From positions 32,116,001 to 32,180,000 of the forward strand of contig NC_065877.1 of NCBI RefSeq assembly GCF_933775445.1: DNA of 64,000 nucleotides, written 5' to 3'. A model generated the notes under the pieces. The model worked only from the letters and a program-made list of their open reading frames with translations. It was not told the DNA's origin and did no database searches. The position numbers were made by a program, and so were the translations under genes. Shown here one piece after another: positions 14,975 to 24,854 of the stretch; position 1 is the stretch's first letter, and each line of letters begins with the position of its first letter. This DNA comes from Argentina anserina. Lineage: Eukaryota; Streptophyta; Magnoliopsida; Rosales; Rosaceae.

Positions 14975-17676
14975 TGTAATAACCCGAATTTTTAGAAACT
15001 AAATGTCGAGTATTTTCAAAGTGTTAAACTTGTGAAATTAATTCAAGACGACAATTGGAGGTTTGCGACATTTCGAAACGAAAACGAAAACGTTCGCGGA
15101 TCGTTTAATTAGAAAACGTAACGTTACCGCAACGTATAGATCGACTTTTATTCCGTCGCTCGGTTGCGAAAACTTCCTTCACGAAAGTCGTAGAGCTCAT
15201 CGATACGAGTTCGTGGACACGTCACGCGTTCGAATCGGACGTCGGACGCGAAAGTTATTAACGTCGGAAGTTTGTTTTCGATTTTGGAAATAGTATAAAA
15301 GGAAGGAAAGGAGATTAAAAATCAGATTTTTTCTAAAAATCAGCTCGGGTTACTGTTCACCCGAGCTCGGGTACTGTTCACCCGACCCAAAAAACCTCTC
15401 CGGCCGATTTCTCCACCATCCGACGTCGCCTCATGTCGTGCCACCTATCAAACTGACGGGCTCGACGAGCTCCATCTTTTGGGCTATGCCTTGCACTCCG
15501 GCGACAACCACACACGGTGTAGCAACCGCCGGAAGTTACTGCTGTGGCGGCGCCGCCTGCTCCGGCCACCATGGCTCGAGATTCTTGGGGGGTTTTGTTT
15601 GTCTCAGTCCCAGCAACATTCCCACAAAAGGAATCGAGCCAAATCGAAGTGTAAGTACCCGAATCAAAATTTCAATTTCTAGGGTTTGTGAATAGTGCCG
15701 AATATATGTTCTTCGGTGTTTGGACTGTTTAGACTCGGATTTAGACCTTGGTGTCAACTAGGAAGTTGTTGGAAATGTTGTTTAGGTTGTGGTGGTGAAA
15801 TTTGGTGATGATTGGTGGCGGTCGGTGAACAGTAACGCCGCATGAATAGTGACTGTGAATAGTACCGTCGTATGAATAGTAATCTGTAACAGTAACTGTG
15901 AACAGTGAATGGTAAAACAGTAACTGTGAACAGTGATTAGTAACATGAACAATGTTCAGTGAACAATGTTTTATGAATAACACTTAGCTATGCTGAACTC
16001 GTTACCTGATATTTTAAGTATCATTTTCTAAGCATTTATCGTGCTATTAGGTGACTGACGAAACGAGTGAGGAAATTACTTTCATGGTCGTGGAAGTTGC
16101 ACGCAGGAAAGAATGTGAGTAAAATCTCACTTATTTACGAATCTACCCTTGCGGTGATTCTAAGATTTTTGCAAGAATTTTTAATATTGAATTACGACAC
16201 GTATACAATATAGTGGATTACGTATATATCGTATAAATGGTAATAAGTACATATATATATAGTTTGCTATATTATATACTGTTATGAATTCATTGGAATT
16301 GGTCATTTCGAATGACGAGAATTAAATGTTGAGCATGTGATGTGATTTTTGTACAATATGAGGTGTGATTATTGTACGTGGTTTTAACATGAGTTTGTTA
16401 AAATGTTTTGTGTTCGGACGAGTTTTGTCTTCGGACGATTTTTTGTCTTCGGACGTGTTTATGAAATATGACATGTATACGATATAATGGATTATATATA
16501 TATATTGTATAAATGGTAAATATGTACATATATATATATATATAGTTTGCTATATAATATACTGTTATGATTTTATCGTGATTTATGTCATTTCGATGAC
16601 GAGATTTAAATATCGAGCATGTGATTTTGATTTGTACAATATGATGTGAGATTATTGTACTTGATTTTAACATTGAGTTTGTTAAAATGTTGATTTGTCT
16701 TCGGACTTGATTTTTGGTACAATATGATGTGAGATTATTGTACGTGATTTTAACATGGAGATTGTTAAAATGTTGATTTGTCTTCGGACTTGATTTTTGG
16801 TACAATATGATGTGAGATTATTGTACGTGATTTTAACATTGAGATTGTTAAAATGTTGATTTGTCTTCGGACGTGATTTGGTACAATATGATGTGAGATT
16901 ATTGTACGTGTTTGGCAAGTCGGAACCTAGCCTTTGGCCGGGCGAAAGTTACGATACAGTTAGAGCTCTAGTCTGTCTGCCTTAGTACTGCATGTGAGGT
17001 AACGGGTGGTTACCTGCTCATGGGTACTCAGATTGTTTTGGATGTTGGGTATCGGGTGGCTATCCAACGTCGGCGGTGTATTACGAGAGGGGTAACAGAT
17101 GTGTACCAGCGTTCTTGGTACCCGTAATATAAATGCATTTGGGTAACCAGAAGGGTTACTTAATTTCTCATGAGCGTTTTAGTTCATATTTCTTTGGGAC
17201 AACCAGATGGGCCGTCCACTGACTCATGAGTGCATTTATATTTGTTTGATTTGTGAATTTTCGTATATATTGATATGCGAGTTATATATTTTCATTTTAC
17301 TCATACGAGCTGTAAAGCTTACCGGGTTTGTGTTTACAATCCCGGTGCACCAATTCGATGGTGTAGTGGATAACTCCGCAGGTGTGGATTAGCGGGAATT
17401 GACGGACCGCTCAGAGGACTTGAAGTTATTTATCTCGAGCTTGTGTGTGGATTTTGTGTGAGTATCTTGTGAGTTTGTTGTGAGGATTACGCAATTCCAT
17501 TTGTTATAATATTGAATTATAATTTAGGTTGTAATAATCGGTTTAACTTAGTTGTATTTTGAACTCAGAGATGATCCGCTGTGGCATTTTAAATGATTTC
17601 GATTCGTTGAAATTGTTTGGTGTTTAACGACTTTGAAATTTTGAGTTTTTAAGCTTGAAATTTTGGGGTCGTTACA
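14975..17676 (+). repeat. LTR D (left arm, 2702 bp)
   Basis: Complete LTR from TGTAATAACCCG to GTTACA, followed by the PBS. U3 is about 320 bp, with TATAAAAGG at 15294-15302. Just after it are two copies of an inverted motif (TCGGGT, ACTGTTC, ACCCGA), then GAACAGT-type degenerate repeats (15830-15980), AT-rich TATATA blocks, an 83-bp tandem array (16634-16915) and a hairpin-rich 3' part (16990-17365). Confidence 0.85.
16634..16915 (+). repeat. 83-bp tandem repeats in LTR D, about 3.4 copies
   Basis: TACAATATGATGTGAGATTA recurs at 16634, 16718, 16801 and 16882 (periods 84, 83, 81). Every unit contains GTACAATA ... TATTGTAC and TTTTAACA ... TGTTAAAA, two short inverted repeats, separated by TGTCTTCGGAC. 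Confidence 0.85.
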
Positions 17677-17677
17677 G

Positions 17678-17691
17678 TTGGTATCAGAGCC
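17678..17691 (+). other. Primer-binding site, left arm
   Basis: TTGGTATCAGAGCC two bases after the LTR end, matching the iMet tRNA 3' end. Confidence 0.8.
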
Positions 17692-17954
17692 TAAGTGTGT
17701 ATTTGGCGATTATCAATATCATCCGGGAGCGATGATCCGACTGCAGGCGGGCACCCATCACATGCTCCTCGGTATTGATATGTCGTCGGGTACGCAAGAG
17801 TGTTAGGAGCCATACCTTATGGTTTGGTCCTGTAGAGAGTATTGTGACGATACTCCGATGATTTACCTTCTTCTGAAATTTCATGATTGATATTGGTTGG
17901 ATCTATTTTGTCGAATTCGAGACTTCACATGTATGATTGAGTGTTAATTGTTGA

Positions 17955-18600
17955 ATGGTGATGAATTTGGAAAAAAAGGGCCGTGAACAGGGCCGAGGAC
18001 GGACGAGAGGTCGCGGCCGAGGTAGGGTTGCATGCCGAGTCCGCAATATGGAGAACCTTTACCAGGAGGCTGCTCCACGGGCAGAACAGGTTGACCCTGC
18101 TGCTATCGTTAGAGACGACGATAGTTGTGTGTTAAGTTGATCAAGGACTTTAATAGTCTGTCATCGCCGTTATTTTGTGGAGGCTTGGATCATGTGGTAG
18201 CGGACCACTAGATCGAGAACATTGGAATCTACTTTGAGATGATTGAGTACTTTGAGAAAGAGAAGAAGATGATATCAACACTCTTTTATTGTTAGTTCGG
18301 TAGAGGAGATGTTAGGATTGATTCCTACATCTATGAGAAACTCATTATGTGTCACTTCGCGTTTGGAGTGTTCCTCGAATTGGAGACAATGAAAGGCTTG
18401 TCCTATTGTGATTGGAAGTGAAGAGTTCTCTGCTTATTTGATCGTGATTTCGGATCACACGTATGATGTGATCATAGGAATTGATTGGTTGATTCCGCAG
18501 TATGCGGTGATTGATTGTTTTGACATGGTGGGTTCTTTCGTAGACCCAGGAAACCAGAGTTTCGTATCTTTGACTCGAGGCGGATAATGCCATGAGAGCT
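17955..18600 (+). pseudogene. Gypsy gag/protease remnant, left arm
   Basis: Gag N-terminal sequence (RGRGRVACRVRNMENLYQEA) is followed, after an internal deletion, by a protease piece that can be read as DHTYDVIIGIDWLI and AVIDCFDMV, the (I/L)G(I/M)DWL signature of Ty3/gypsy proteases. The zinc knuckles, RT, RNase H and integrase are absent. Frames are broken. It matches the intact-frame gag/protease fragment at 60962-61546. Confidence 0.7.
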
Positions 18601-18980
18601 TGAGTCATGGCATATGTTGAGTATGTTGATCTGAAGTAGCTATCACAGACATCGTTGTGATATCAGAGTAAAGTGAGACGTTTCAGGAGATACTGTGTTA
18701 TAGCCCCTATAACGAAGACGCTGTATGGATGGGACAAATGAATTCAAAGACTTAATGACTGGTGCGATCAGCTTATAGAGGCTGCAATACTCTCTGAGTT
18801 TGACATGCGATCCAGATACTGGAATGCTAACAAGTTTGAGTATATAGTTTCCTATCAGGGAAAAGAACTATCAAGGAGTCTTGATAGAGAGCGTTGACCC
18901 TATATTGAGGGATGTTCAGTGTTTAAATGTTAAGGACTAGATTTGAGTTATGCAACTAATCTAAGTTGAAGCCTAACAAG

Positions 18981-19032
18981 CCTAACAACTAATCTATGGT
19001 CTACACATCTTTTGCATGACCATAATCTCAAT
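18981..19032. other. Spacer at the centre of the inverted repeat
   Basis: 52 bases between GAAGCCTAACAAG (left arm end) and CTTGTTAGGCTTC (right arm start). The left arm's last CCTAAC is repeated at the spacer start, a possible microhomology at the joint. Confidence 0.7.
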
Positions 19033-19399
19033 CTTGTTAGGCTTCAACTTAGATTAGTTGCATAACAAAAATCTAGTCCTCAACATTTAAACACTGAACA
19101 TCCCTCAACGTAGGGTCAACGCTCTCTATCAAGACTCCTTGACAGTTCTCTGCCCTGATAGGAAACTATATACTCAAACATGTTAGCATTCCAGTATCTG
19201 GATCGCTTGTCAAACTCAGAGAGTATTGTAGCCTCTCTAAACTGATTGCACCAGTCATTTAGTCTTGAAATTCATTTGTCCCATCCATACGGCGTCTTCG
19301 TTATAGGTGCTATAACACAGTGTCTCCGGAACGTCTCACTTTACTCAGACATCACAACGATCTGTGATAGTTACTTCAGATCCACATACTAAACATATG

Positions 19400-20040
19400 C
19401 TATGACTCAAGCTCTCCTGGCATTATCCGACTCGAGTCAGAGATACGACACTCTGGTTTCCTGGGTCTACGAAAGAACCCACCATGTCAAAACAATCAAT
19501 CACCGTGTACTGTGGCCTCAACCAATCGATTTCTCAGATCACATCACAGTGTGGTCCGGAATCACTATCAAATAAGCAGAGAACTCTCTACTTCCAATCA
19601 CAAGAGGATAAGCCTTTCATTGTCTCCAATTTCGAGGAACACTCCAAAAGTGAAGTGACACATAAAGAGTTCCCATAGGCGTAGGAATCAATCCTAACCC
19701 CCCCACTGCCAACTATCAATAAATGAATGTGGCTATCATCGTCCTCTCTAACTCAGAGTACTCAATCATTACCAAGTAAGTCCCAATACTCTCGATCCAA
19801 TGGTCCGCTACCACATGATCCAAGCGTCATGAAATGACAGCACTAGCAGCTCACTCATGTCCTTGATCAACCTCAACCCACGACTATCGTTTCTAACGAT
19901 AGCAACAAGATCAACTCGTCTTTCCAGTGGAGCAACCTCCTCATAAAGGTTCTCCACATTGCGGACTCGGCCTGCAGCCCTAACTCGGCCTCGACCTCTC
20001 ATCCGTCATCGACCCTGACCACGTCCATTTTCTAAATTCA
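19400..20040 (-). pseudogene. Gypsy gag/protease remnant, right arm (inverted)
   Basis: Minus-strand counterpart of 17955-18600, including the gag start (RGRVRAAGRVRNVENLYEEV) and the same gag-protease deletion. The shared deletion shows both arms come from the same deleted internal sequence. Confidence 0.7.
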
Positions 20041-20310
20041 TCACCATTCAACAATTAACACTCGGTCAAACATGTGAAGTCTCGAATTCAATAAAATAGA
20101 TCCAACCAATATCAATCATGAAATTTCAGAAGAAGGTGAATCATCGGAGTATCGTCACAATACTCTCTACAGGACCAAACCATAAGGTGTGGCTCCTAAC
20201 ACTCCCGCGTACCCGACGACATATCAATACCGAGGAGCATGTGATGGGAGCCCGCCTGCAGTCGGATCATCGCTCCCGGATGGTATTGATAATCGCCAAA
20301 TACGCACTTA

Positions 20311-20325
20311 GGCTCTGATACCAAC
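20311..20325 (-). other. Primer-binding site, right arm (inverted)
   Basis: GGCTCTGATACCAAC on the plus strand is the reverse complement of the left PBS. It is intact. Confidence 0.8.
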
Positions 20326-21084
20326 TGTAACGATCCCGAAATTTCAAGCTTAAAAACTCAAAATTCTAAAGTCGTTAAACACAAAATAATCTCAATAAAA
20401 TCGAAATCATTTAAGTGCACAGCGGATCATCACTGAGTTATCAATACAACTCAGAAAACCAATTATTACAACCCAAATTTATAATTTACATTACGTAAGT
20501 TGGAATGTAATAATCCTCACAATCTCTCACAAAATAGTCACACAAAATCCTCACACAAGCTGGAGGTAAATCACTTCAAGTTCTCTGAGCGGTCCGTCAA
20601 TTCCCGCTAATCTACACCTGCGGAGTCATCCACTACACCATCGAATTGGTGCACCGGGATTGTAAACACAAACCCGGTAAGCTTTACAGCTCGTATGAGT
20701 AAAATCAAAATATAATTCGCATATCAAAATATACGAAAGATCACAAAACAACAAATATAAATGCCCTCATGAGTCACTCGTCAGCCCATCTGGTTGACCC
20801 AAAGAAATATGAAATAAAACGTTCATGAGGAAATTAAGTAACCCTTCTGGTTACCCAAAGCATTTATAATACGGGTACCAAGAACGCTGGTACACATCTG
20901 TTACCCCTCTCGTAATACACCGTTGATATTGGATAGCCACCCGCTACCCAACATCCAAAATACACCGAGTACCCATGAGCAGATAACCACCCGTTACCTC
21001 GCATGCAGTACTAAGGCAGACAGACTAGAGCTCTAACTGTATCGTAACTTTCGCCCGGCCAAAGGCTAGGTTCCGACTTGCCAA

Positions 21085-21535
21085 ACACGTACAATAATCT
21101 CACATCATATTTTACCAATCACGTCCGAAGACAAATCAACATTTTAACAATCTCAATGTTAAAAATCACGTACAATAATCTCAGATCATATTGTACCAAA
21201 AATCATGTCCGAAGACAAATCAACATTTTAACAATCTCAATGTTAAAATCACGTACAATAATCTCACATCATATTGTACTAAAAATCATGTCCGAAGACA
21301 AATCAACATTTTAACAATCTCAATGTTAAAAATCACGTACAATAATCTCAGATCATATTGTACCAAAAATCATGTCCGAAGACAAATCAACATTTTAACA
21401 ATCTCAATGTTAAAATCACGTACAATAATCTCACATCATATTGTACTAAAAATCATGTCCGAAGACAAATCAACATTTTAACAAACTCAATGTTAAAATC
21501 ACGTACAATAATCTCACATCATATTGTACAAATCA
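21085..21535 (-). repeat. 83-bp tandem repeats in LTR E, about 5-6 copies
   Basis: The CGTACAATAATCTCA motif starts at 21088, 21169, 21252, 21336, 21419 and 21502 (spacing 81-84 bp). Alternate units share small variants (CAGATCATATTGTACCAAAA versus CACATCATATTGTACTAAAA), suggesting a two-unit, 167-bp duplication step. Confidence 0.82.
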
Positions 21536-22238
21536 AAATCACATGCTCGATATTTAAATCTCGTCATCGAAATGACATAAATCACGATAAAATCATAACA
21601 GTATATTATATAGCAAACTATATATATATGTACATATTTACCATTTATACAATATATATATAATCCATTATATCGTATACATGTCATATTTCATAAACAC
21701 GTCCGAAGACAAAAACTCGTTCGAAGACAAAACTCGTCCGAAGACAAAACATTTTAACAAACTCATGTTAAAACCACGTACAATAATCACACCTCATATT
21801 GTACAAAAATCACATCACATGCTCAACATTTAATTCTCGTCATTCGAAATGACCAATTCCAACGAATTCATAACAGTATATAATATAGCAAACTATATAT
21901 ATATGTACTTATTACCATTTATACGATATATACGTAATCCACTATATTGTATACGTGTCGTAATTCAATATTAAAAACTCTTGCAAAAATCTTGGAATCA
22001 CCGCAAGGGTAGATTCGTAAATAAGTGAGATTTTACTCACCTTATTGACTTGAGCGTAATTCCACAATTTCCGATGATAATTCCTTTCCTCGATTTAGCG
22101 ATCACCTTAAAAAGATAAGACAAGCATTTAGAATCGTTTCGTAAACCTTTAAATGCCGAAACAGTAATAATCGGTTACTGTTCAGCAATTTTCGGTTTTA
22201 CGAAATTACTGTTCACTGTACAAATATACGATTTATAC

Positions 22239-22512
22239 GTATTTCTGTACGTATAAATAGTATATACGTATTTCTGTACGTATAAATATTATATACGTAT
22301 TTCTGTACGTATAAATATTAATAAGTATTTCTGTACGTATAAATATTATATACGTATTTCTGTACGTATAAATATTAATACGTATTTCTGTACGTATAAA
22401 TATTAATACGTATTTCTGTACGTATAATATTATATACGTATTTCTGTACGTATAAATATTAATACGTATTTCTGTACGTATAAGTATTAATACGTATTTC
22501 TGTACGTATACG
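22239..22512. repeat. 27-29 bp palindromic minisatellite, about 10 copies
   Basis: Repeats of TATTTCTGTACGTATAAATA type joined by ATTATATACG or ATTAATACG. TACGTA palindromes bound every unit. Other LTR copies carry only single, diverged TACGTA/GTACG elements here, so the array expanded in LTR E. Confidence 0.85.
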
Positions 22513-23774
22513 TACGATTTAAATGTAAATACAAATTCAGTAAATAAAATTTACTAATTTACCCTTTTACAAAATTACTTTTTACATTTACTTAAAGTAA
22601 TTTATAATTACATTTACCGAAGGTAAAATTTAATTACATTTACCGTAGTAAATAAAATTTACATTTACATTTAAGTAAATTACCAAAATACCCCTTTCAA
22701 TCAAAACTAATCACACCGCCTCACACGGCGGCGCGTGTGGCACACGCGCCACCTCTGGCCGGCAGCGCGTGGGGCCCACGCGCCGACGCCAACCAAGGCG
22801 CGTGTGATGCCACCGCCGCCGTGATTCTCTCCTCCTCCTCCTCCTCTTCCCTCCCACCACCACAGACCCCTCCTAAACTAGCCCACGCACTCCCACGCGC
22901 CGCCTCTAGGCGGCGGTAACCATCTATTCTAACCACCTCCGATCTACTTCAAAACCTTCCCAATACAATCACAAATACACAACCAACAATTCCAACAATC
23001 GAATTTAACCAACCCATACCTAAAACACGATTTGATTCGTTGATTGGATCGGATCGACTGTGTTTGGATCCCGAGAGCCACGCCGAGCTTCACGGTGTCG
23101 CCGGGACTGCGCCTTGCTTGTGGGGTGGTCGCATCGTGGTGGTGAAGTCACAGCTGTCGTCGGTGAGGAGCACCGTACTCGGAGGGCGGCGGATCGTAGG
23201 TGAGCCGAGAGGAGGAGCGAGTGAGCAAATCGGTGTGTGAGAGAGAGAGGAAGTGAACCGGTGAGTGGGAGAGACTCGGGTAGAGGCACGATAGGGGAGA
23301 GAGTGAACCGAGAGAGGGAGAGAGCTCGGGGTCGAGAGGGAGAGGGAGAAGCTCGAGAAGAGAGAGAGAGAGAGCCGAGAGAGCGGCGGAAAGAGAGAGA
23401 GAAGTGAGATGAGGGTTTCTGATTAAGGAAACCCTAATCCTATAATTACCTATTTATACTAGTTTCCAAATCGGAAACTAACTTCCGACGTTAATAACTT
23501 TTACCTCCGACGTTCGATTCGAACGCGTCACATATCCACGAACTCGTATCGACGAGCTCTACAAATTCCGTGAAGAAAGTTTTCACAACCGAGCGACGAA
23601 ATAAAAGTCGATAAATTCGTTCGGAAACGAACGTTTTCTTATTAAACGTTCTCGGAACGTTTCCGTTCCCGTTTCGTAACGTTTGCAAACAATCATATTC
23701 GGTTTAAATCAAACTTCACAACTTAATAGAATTTAATTCAATTCAAATATTGTTTGAAAACGAGGGTTATTACA

Positions 23775-23957
23775 ATTCCATTTGTTATAATATTGAATTA
23801 TAATTTGGGTTGTAATAATCGGTTTAACTGAGTTGTATTTTGAACTCAGAGATGATCCGCTGTGGCATTTTAAATGATTTCGATTCGTTGAAATTGTTTG
23901 GTGTTTAACGACTTTGAAATTTTGAGTTTTTAAGCTTGAAATTTTGGGGTCGTTACA
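23775..23957 (+). repeat. LTR 3' tail (E', 183 bp)
   Basis: Matches the last 184 bp of LTR D (17493-17676) nearly base for base and ends GTTACA followed by TSD CATCA. The junction with inverted LTR E lies in ATTACA, where D reads ATTACG, so the joint has about 5 bp of microhomology. Confidence 0.85.
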
Positions 23958-23970
23958 CATCATCCATTTT

Positions 23971-23978
23971 TATAAATA
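23971..23978 (+). promoter_or_regulatory. TATA box of TMEM97-like gene 1
   Basis: TATAAATA, 156 bp before the ATG at 24134 and only 13 bp after the end of the inverted-dimer element. Confidence 0.6.
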
Positions 23979-24133
23979 GAAAAAGAGACTTGTGTGAGCG
24001 AGTCAAATCATCCCACATAAATTGCACCATGTGTCAGTTCCAAAGGTTCTAAACTTCCAAGATCCTGTTTTTGCTACCAATCCTCTCTAGGCAATTTTCC
24101 ATTCCTCTTGCAAATTGAAATTAAGCAACAAAA

Positions 24134-24854
24134 ATGGGCGCTCTTGTGAAGCTTATTGATGCTTTGCTCTTCGTCTTGCTCCTTGCGATCGCTTTCAAAA
24201 TCCCTTTGATTAAAGGGCAAGCATGTCTCCCAATCACCATCTACCCGGATTTTCTCGTCGAACTCCGGAGCTGGTATGCCGGAGAGGTTGGTGACTACCT
24301 CATGACGGAGACGCCGGATTTCTACGTTGGGATCATGTGGGTTGAGCTTCTTTTACAATGGCCTCTGGTGCTTGTGAATCTTTATGGCATTGTGGCTGGG
24401 ACGCACTGGTTCAACACTACGTGCTTGAGTTATGGCATTTCTCTATTCACCGGCATGGTATCAATTCTTATCCACTACCATTTCATAGTTACAATTTTAT
24501 TTACTCTTCATGTAGGCAATTGAAGAGCCCCCGCCCCCCCCCCCCCCCCCCCAACATAACAATTCTGATCTTAATATTCTTAACATGGTTTGAGACGTTT
24601 GGATGTACCGGCGGGTTTGTGAAATGTTGTACCTTTATTTGATACATCATTACGTGCATTTTCAGGTTCCTATATTTGTAGAACTCACAGGATCAGGAAG
24701 GGCACCGGAAAAGTTATTGACGGTGTACTATACGTTCTTAAGTTTGGGTGTTCTTGCCATACTTCGTGGATTGCTTCCCAACTCATCAGCAACCAAGTTC
24801 TCTTCTGCAACCATTGGCAAGAGACCAGCCTCGGGTAGGAAGAAGAGAGTTTAA
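24134..24854 (+). CDS. TMEM97/sigma-2 receptor-like EXPERA-domain protein, copy 1
   Basis: Two exons, 24134-24457 and 24666-24854, give 170 residues; GT-AG junction in phase 0. Family: EXPERA domain membrane proteins related to human TMEM97 (sigma-2 receptor, an ER protein linked to sterol handling) and to emopamil-binding protein; the plant role is not established. Seen: hydrophobic N-terminus (LLFVLLLAIAFKIPLI), the conserved LRSWYAGEVGDYLMTETPDF loop, a second segment with ELLLQWPLVLVNLYGIVAG, a third around TCLSYGISLFTGM, a fourth around LLTVYYTFLSLGVLAILRGL, and a C-terminus RKKRV that fits a KKxx ER-retrieval signal. The intron has a run of about 19 C. The 9-kb LTR dimer sits just upstream of its TATA box, so expression may be altered. 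Confidence 0.88.

Larger units (their letters stand above)
20326..23774 (-). repeat. LTR E (right arm, 3449 bp, inverted)
   Basis: Complete LTR on the minus strand from TGTAATAACCC (23774) to TTACA (20326). Its 3' third matches LTR D, but its middle resembles LTR I (61547 on): CT-rich leader, GCGCGTG/CACGCGC clusters around 22730-22920, and GTACGTAT repeats. It is 750 bp longer than D, partly from expansion of two tandem arrays. Confidence 0.82.
14975..23957. mobile_element. Inverted-dimer Ty3/gypsy derivative flanked by CATCA
   Basis: An 8983-bp unit starting TGTAATAACCCG and ending GTTACA, flanked by CATCA on both sides (14970-14974 and 23958-23962). Inside, in order: a full plus-strand LTR (14975-17676), PBS, 1.3 kb of gag/protease remnant, a 52-bp spacer (18981-19032), the same internal region inverted, an inverted PBS, a full minus-strand LTR (20326-23774) and a plus-strand LTR tail of 183 bp (23775-23957). 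The arms differ by scattered substitutions and by the LTR middle module. No pol coding survives. A single TSD around the whole suggests one integration event, or formation inside an integrated element. Confidence 0.85.

Noticed and set aside
17321..17363. Possible tRNA-like structure (ACCGGG/CCCGGT then CACCA ATTCGA TGGTG)
   Set aside because: No acceptor stem, no D arm and a poor B box; reported only as LTR hairpins.
21078..21663. ORFs of 78-101 residues with repeated MYQKSCPKTNQHFNN-type protein
   Set aside because: They are translations of the 83-bp LTR tandem array, whose unit length is near a multiple of three only by chance; the same array reads on the other strand in LTR D.
22239..22512. 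CRISPR-like regular repeats
   Set aside because: The repeats are contiguous with no unique spacers, in a plant LTR; it is a minisatellite.
14975..23957. Inverted dimer as an assembly artefact
   Set aside because: Arms differ by substitutions, array lengths and LTR module, and one TSD brackets the unit; an artefact would give near-identical arms. Long reads should still confirm.
24534..24552. C homopolymer in the intron of copy 1
   Set aside because: A plain homopolymer, length uncertain from sequencing; no function inferred.
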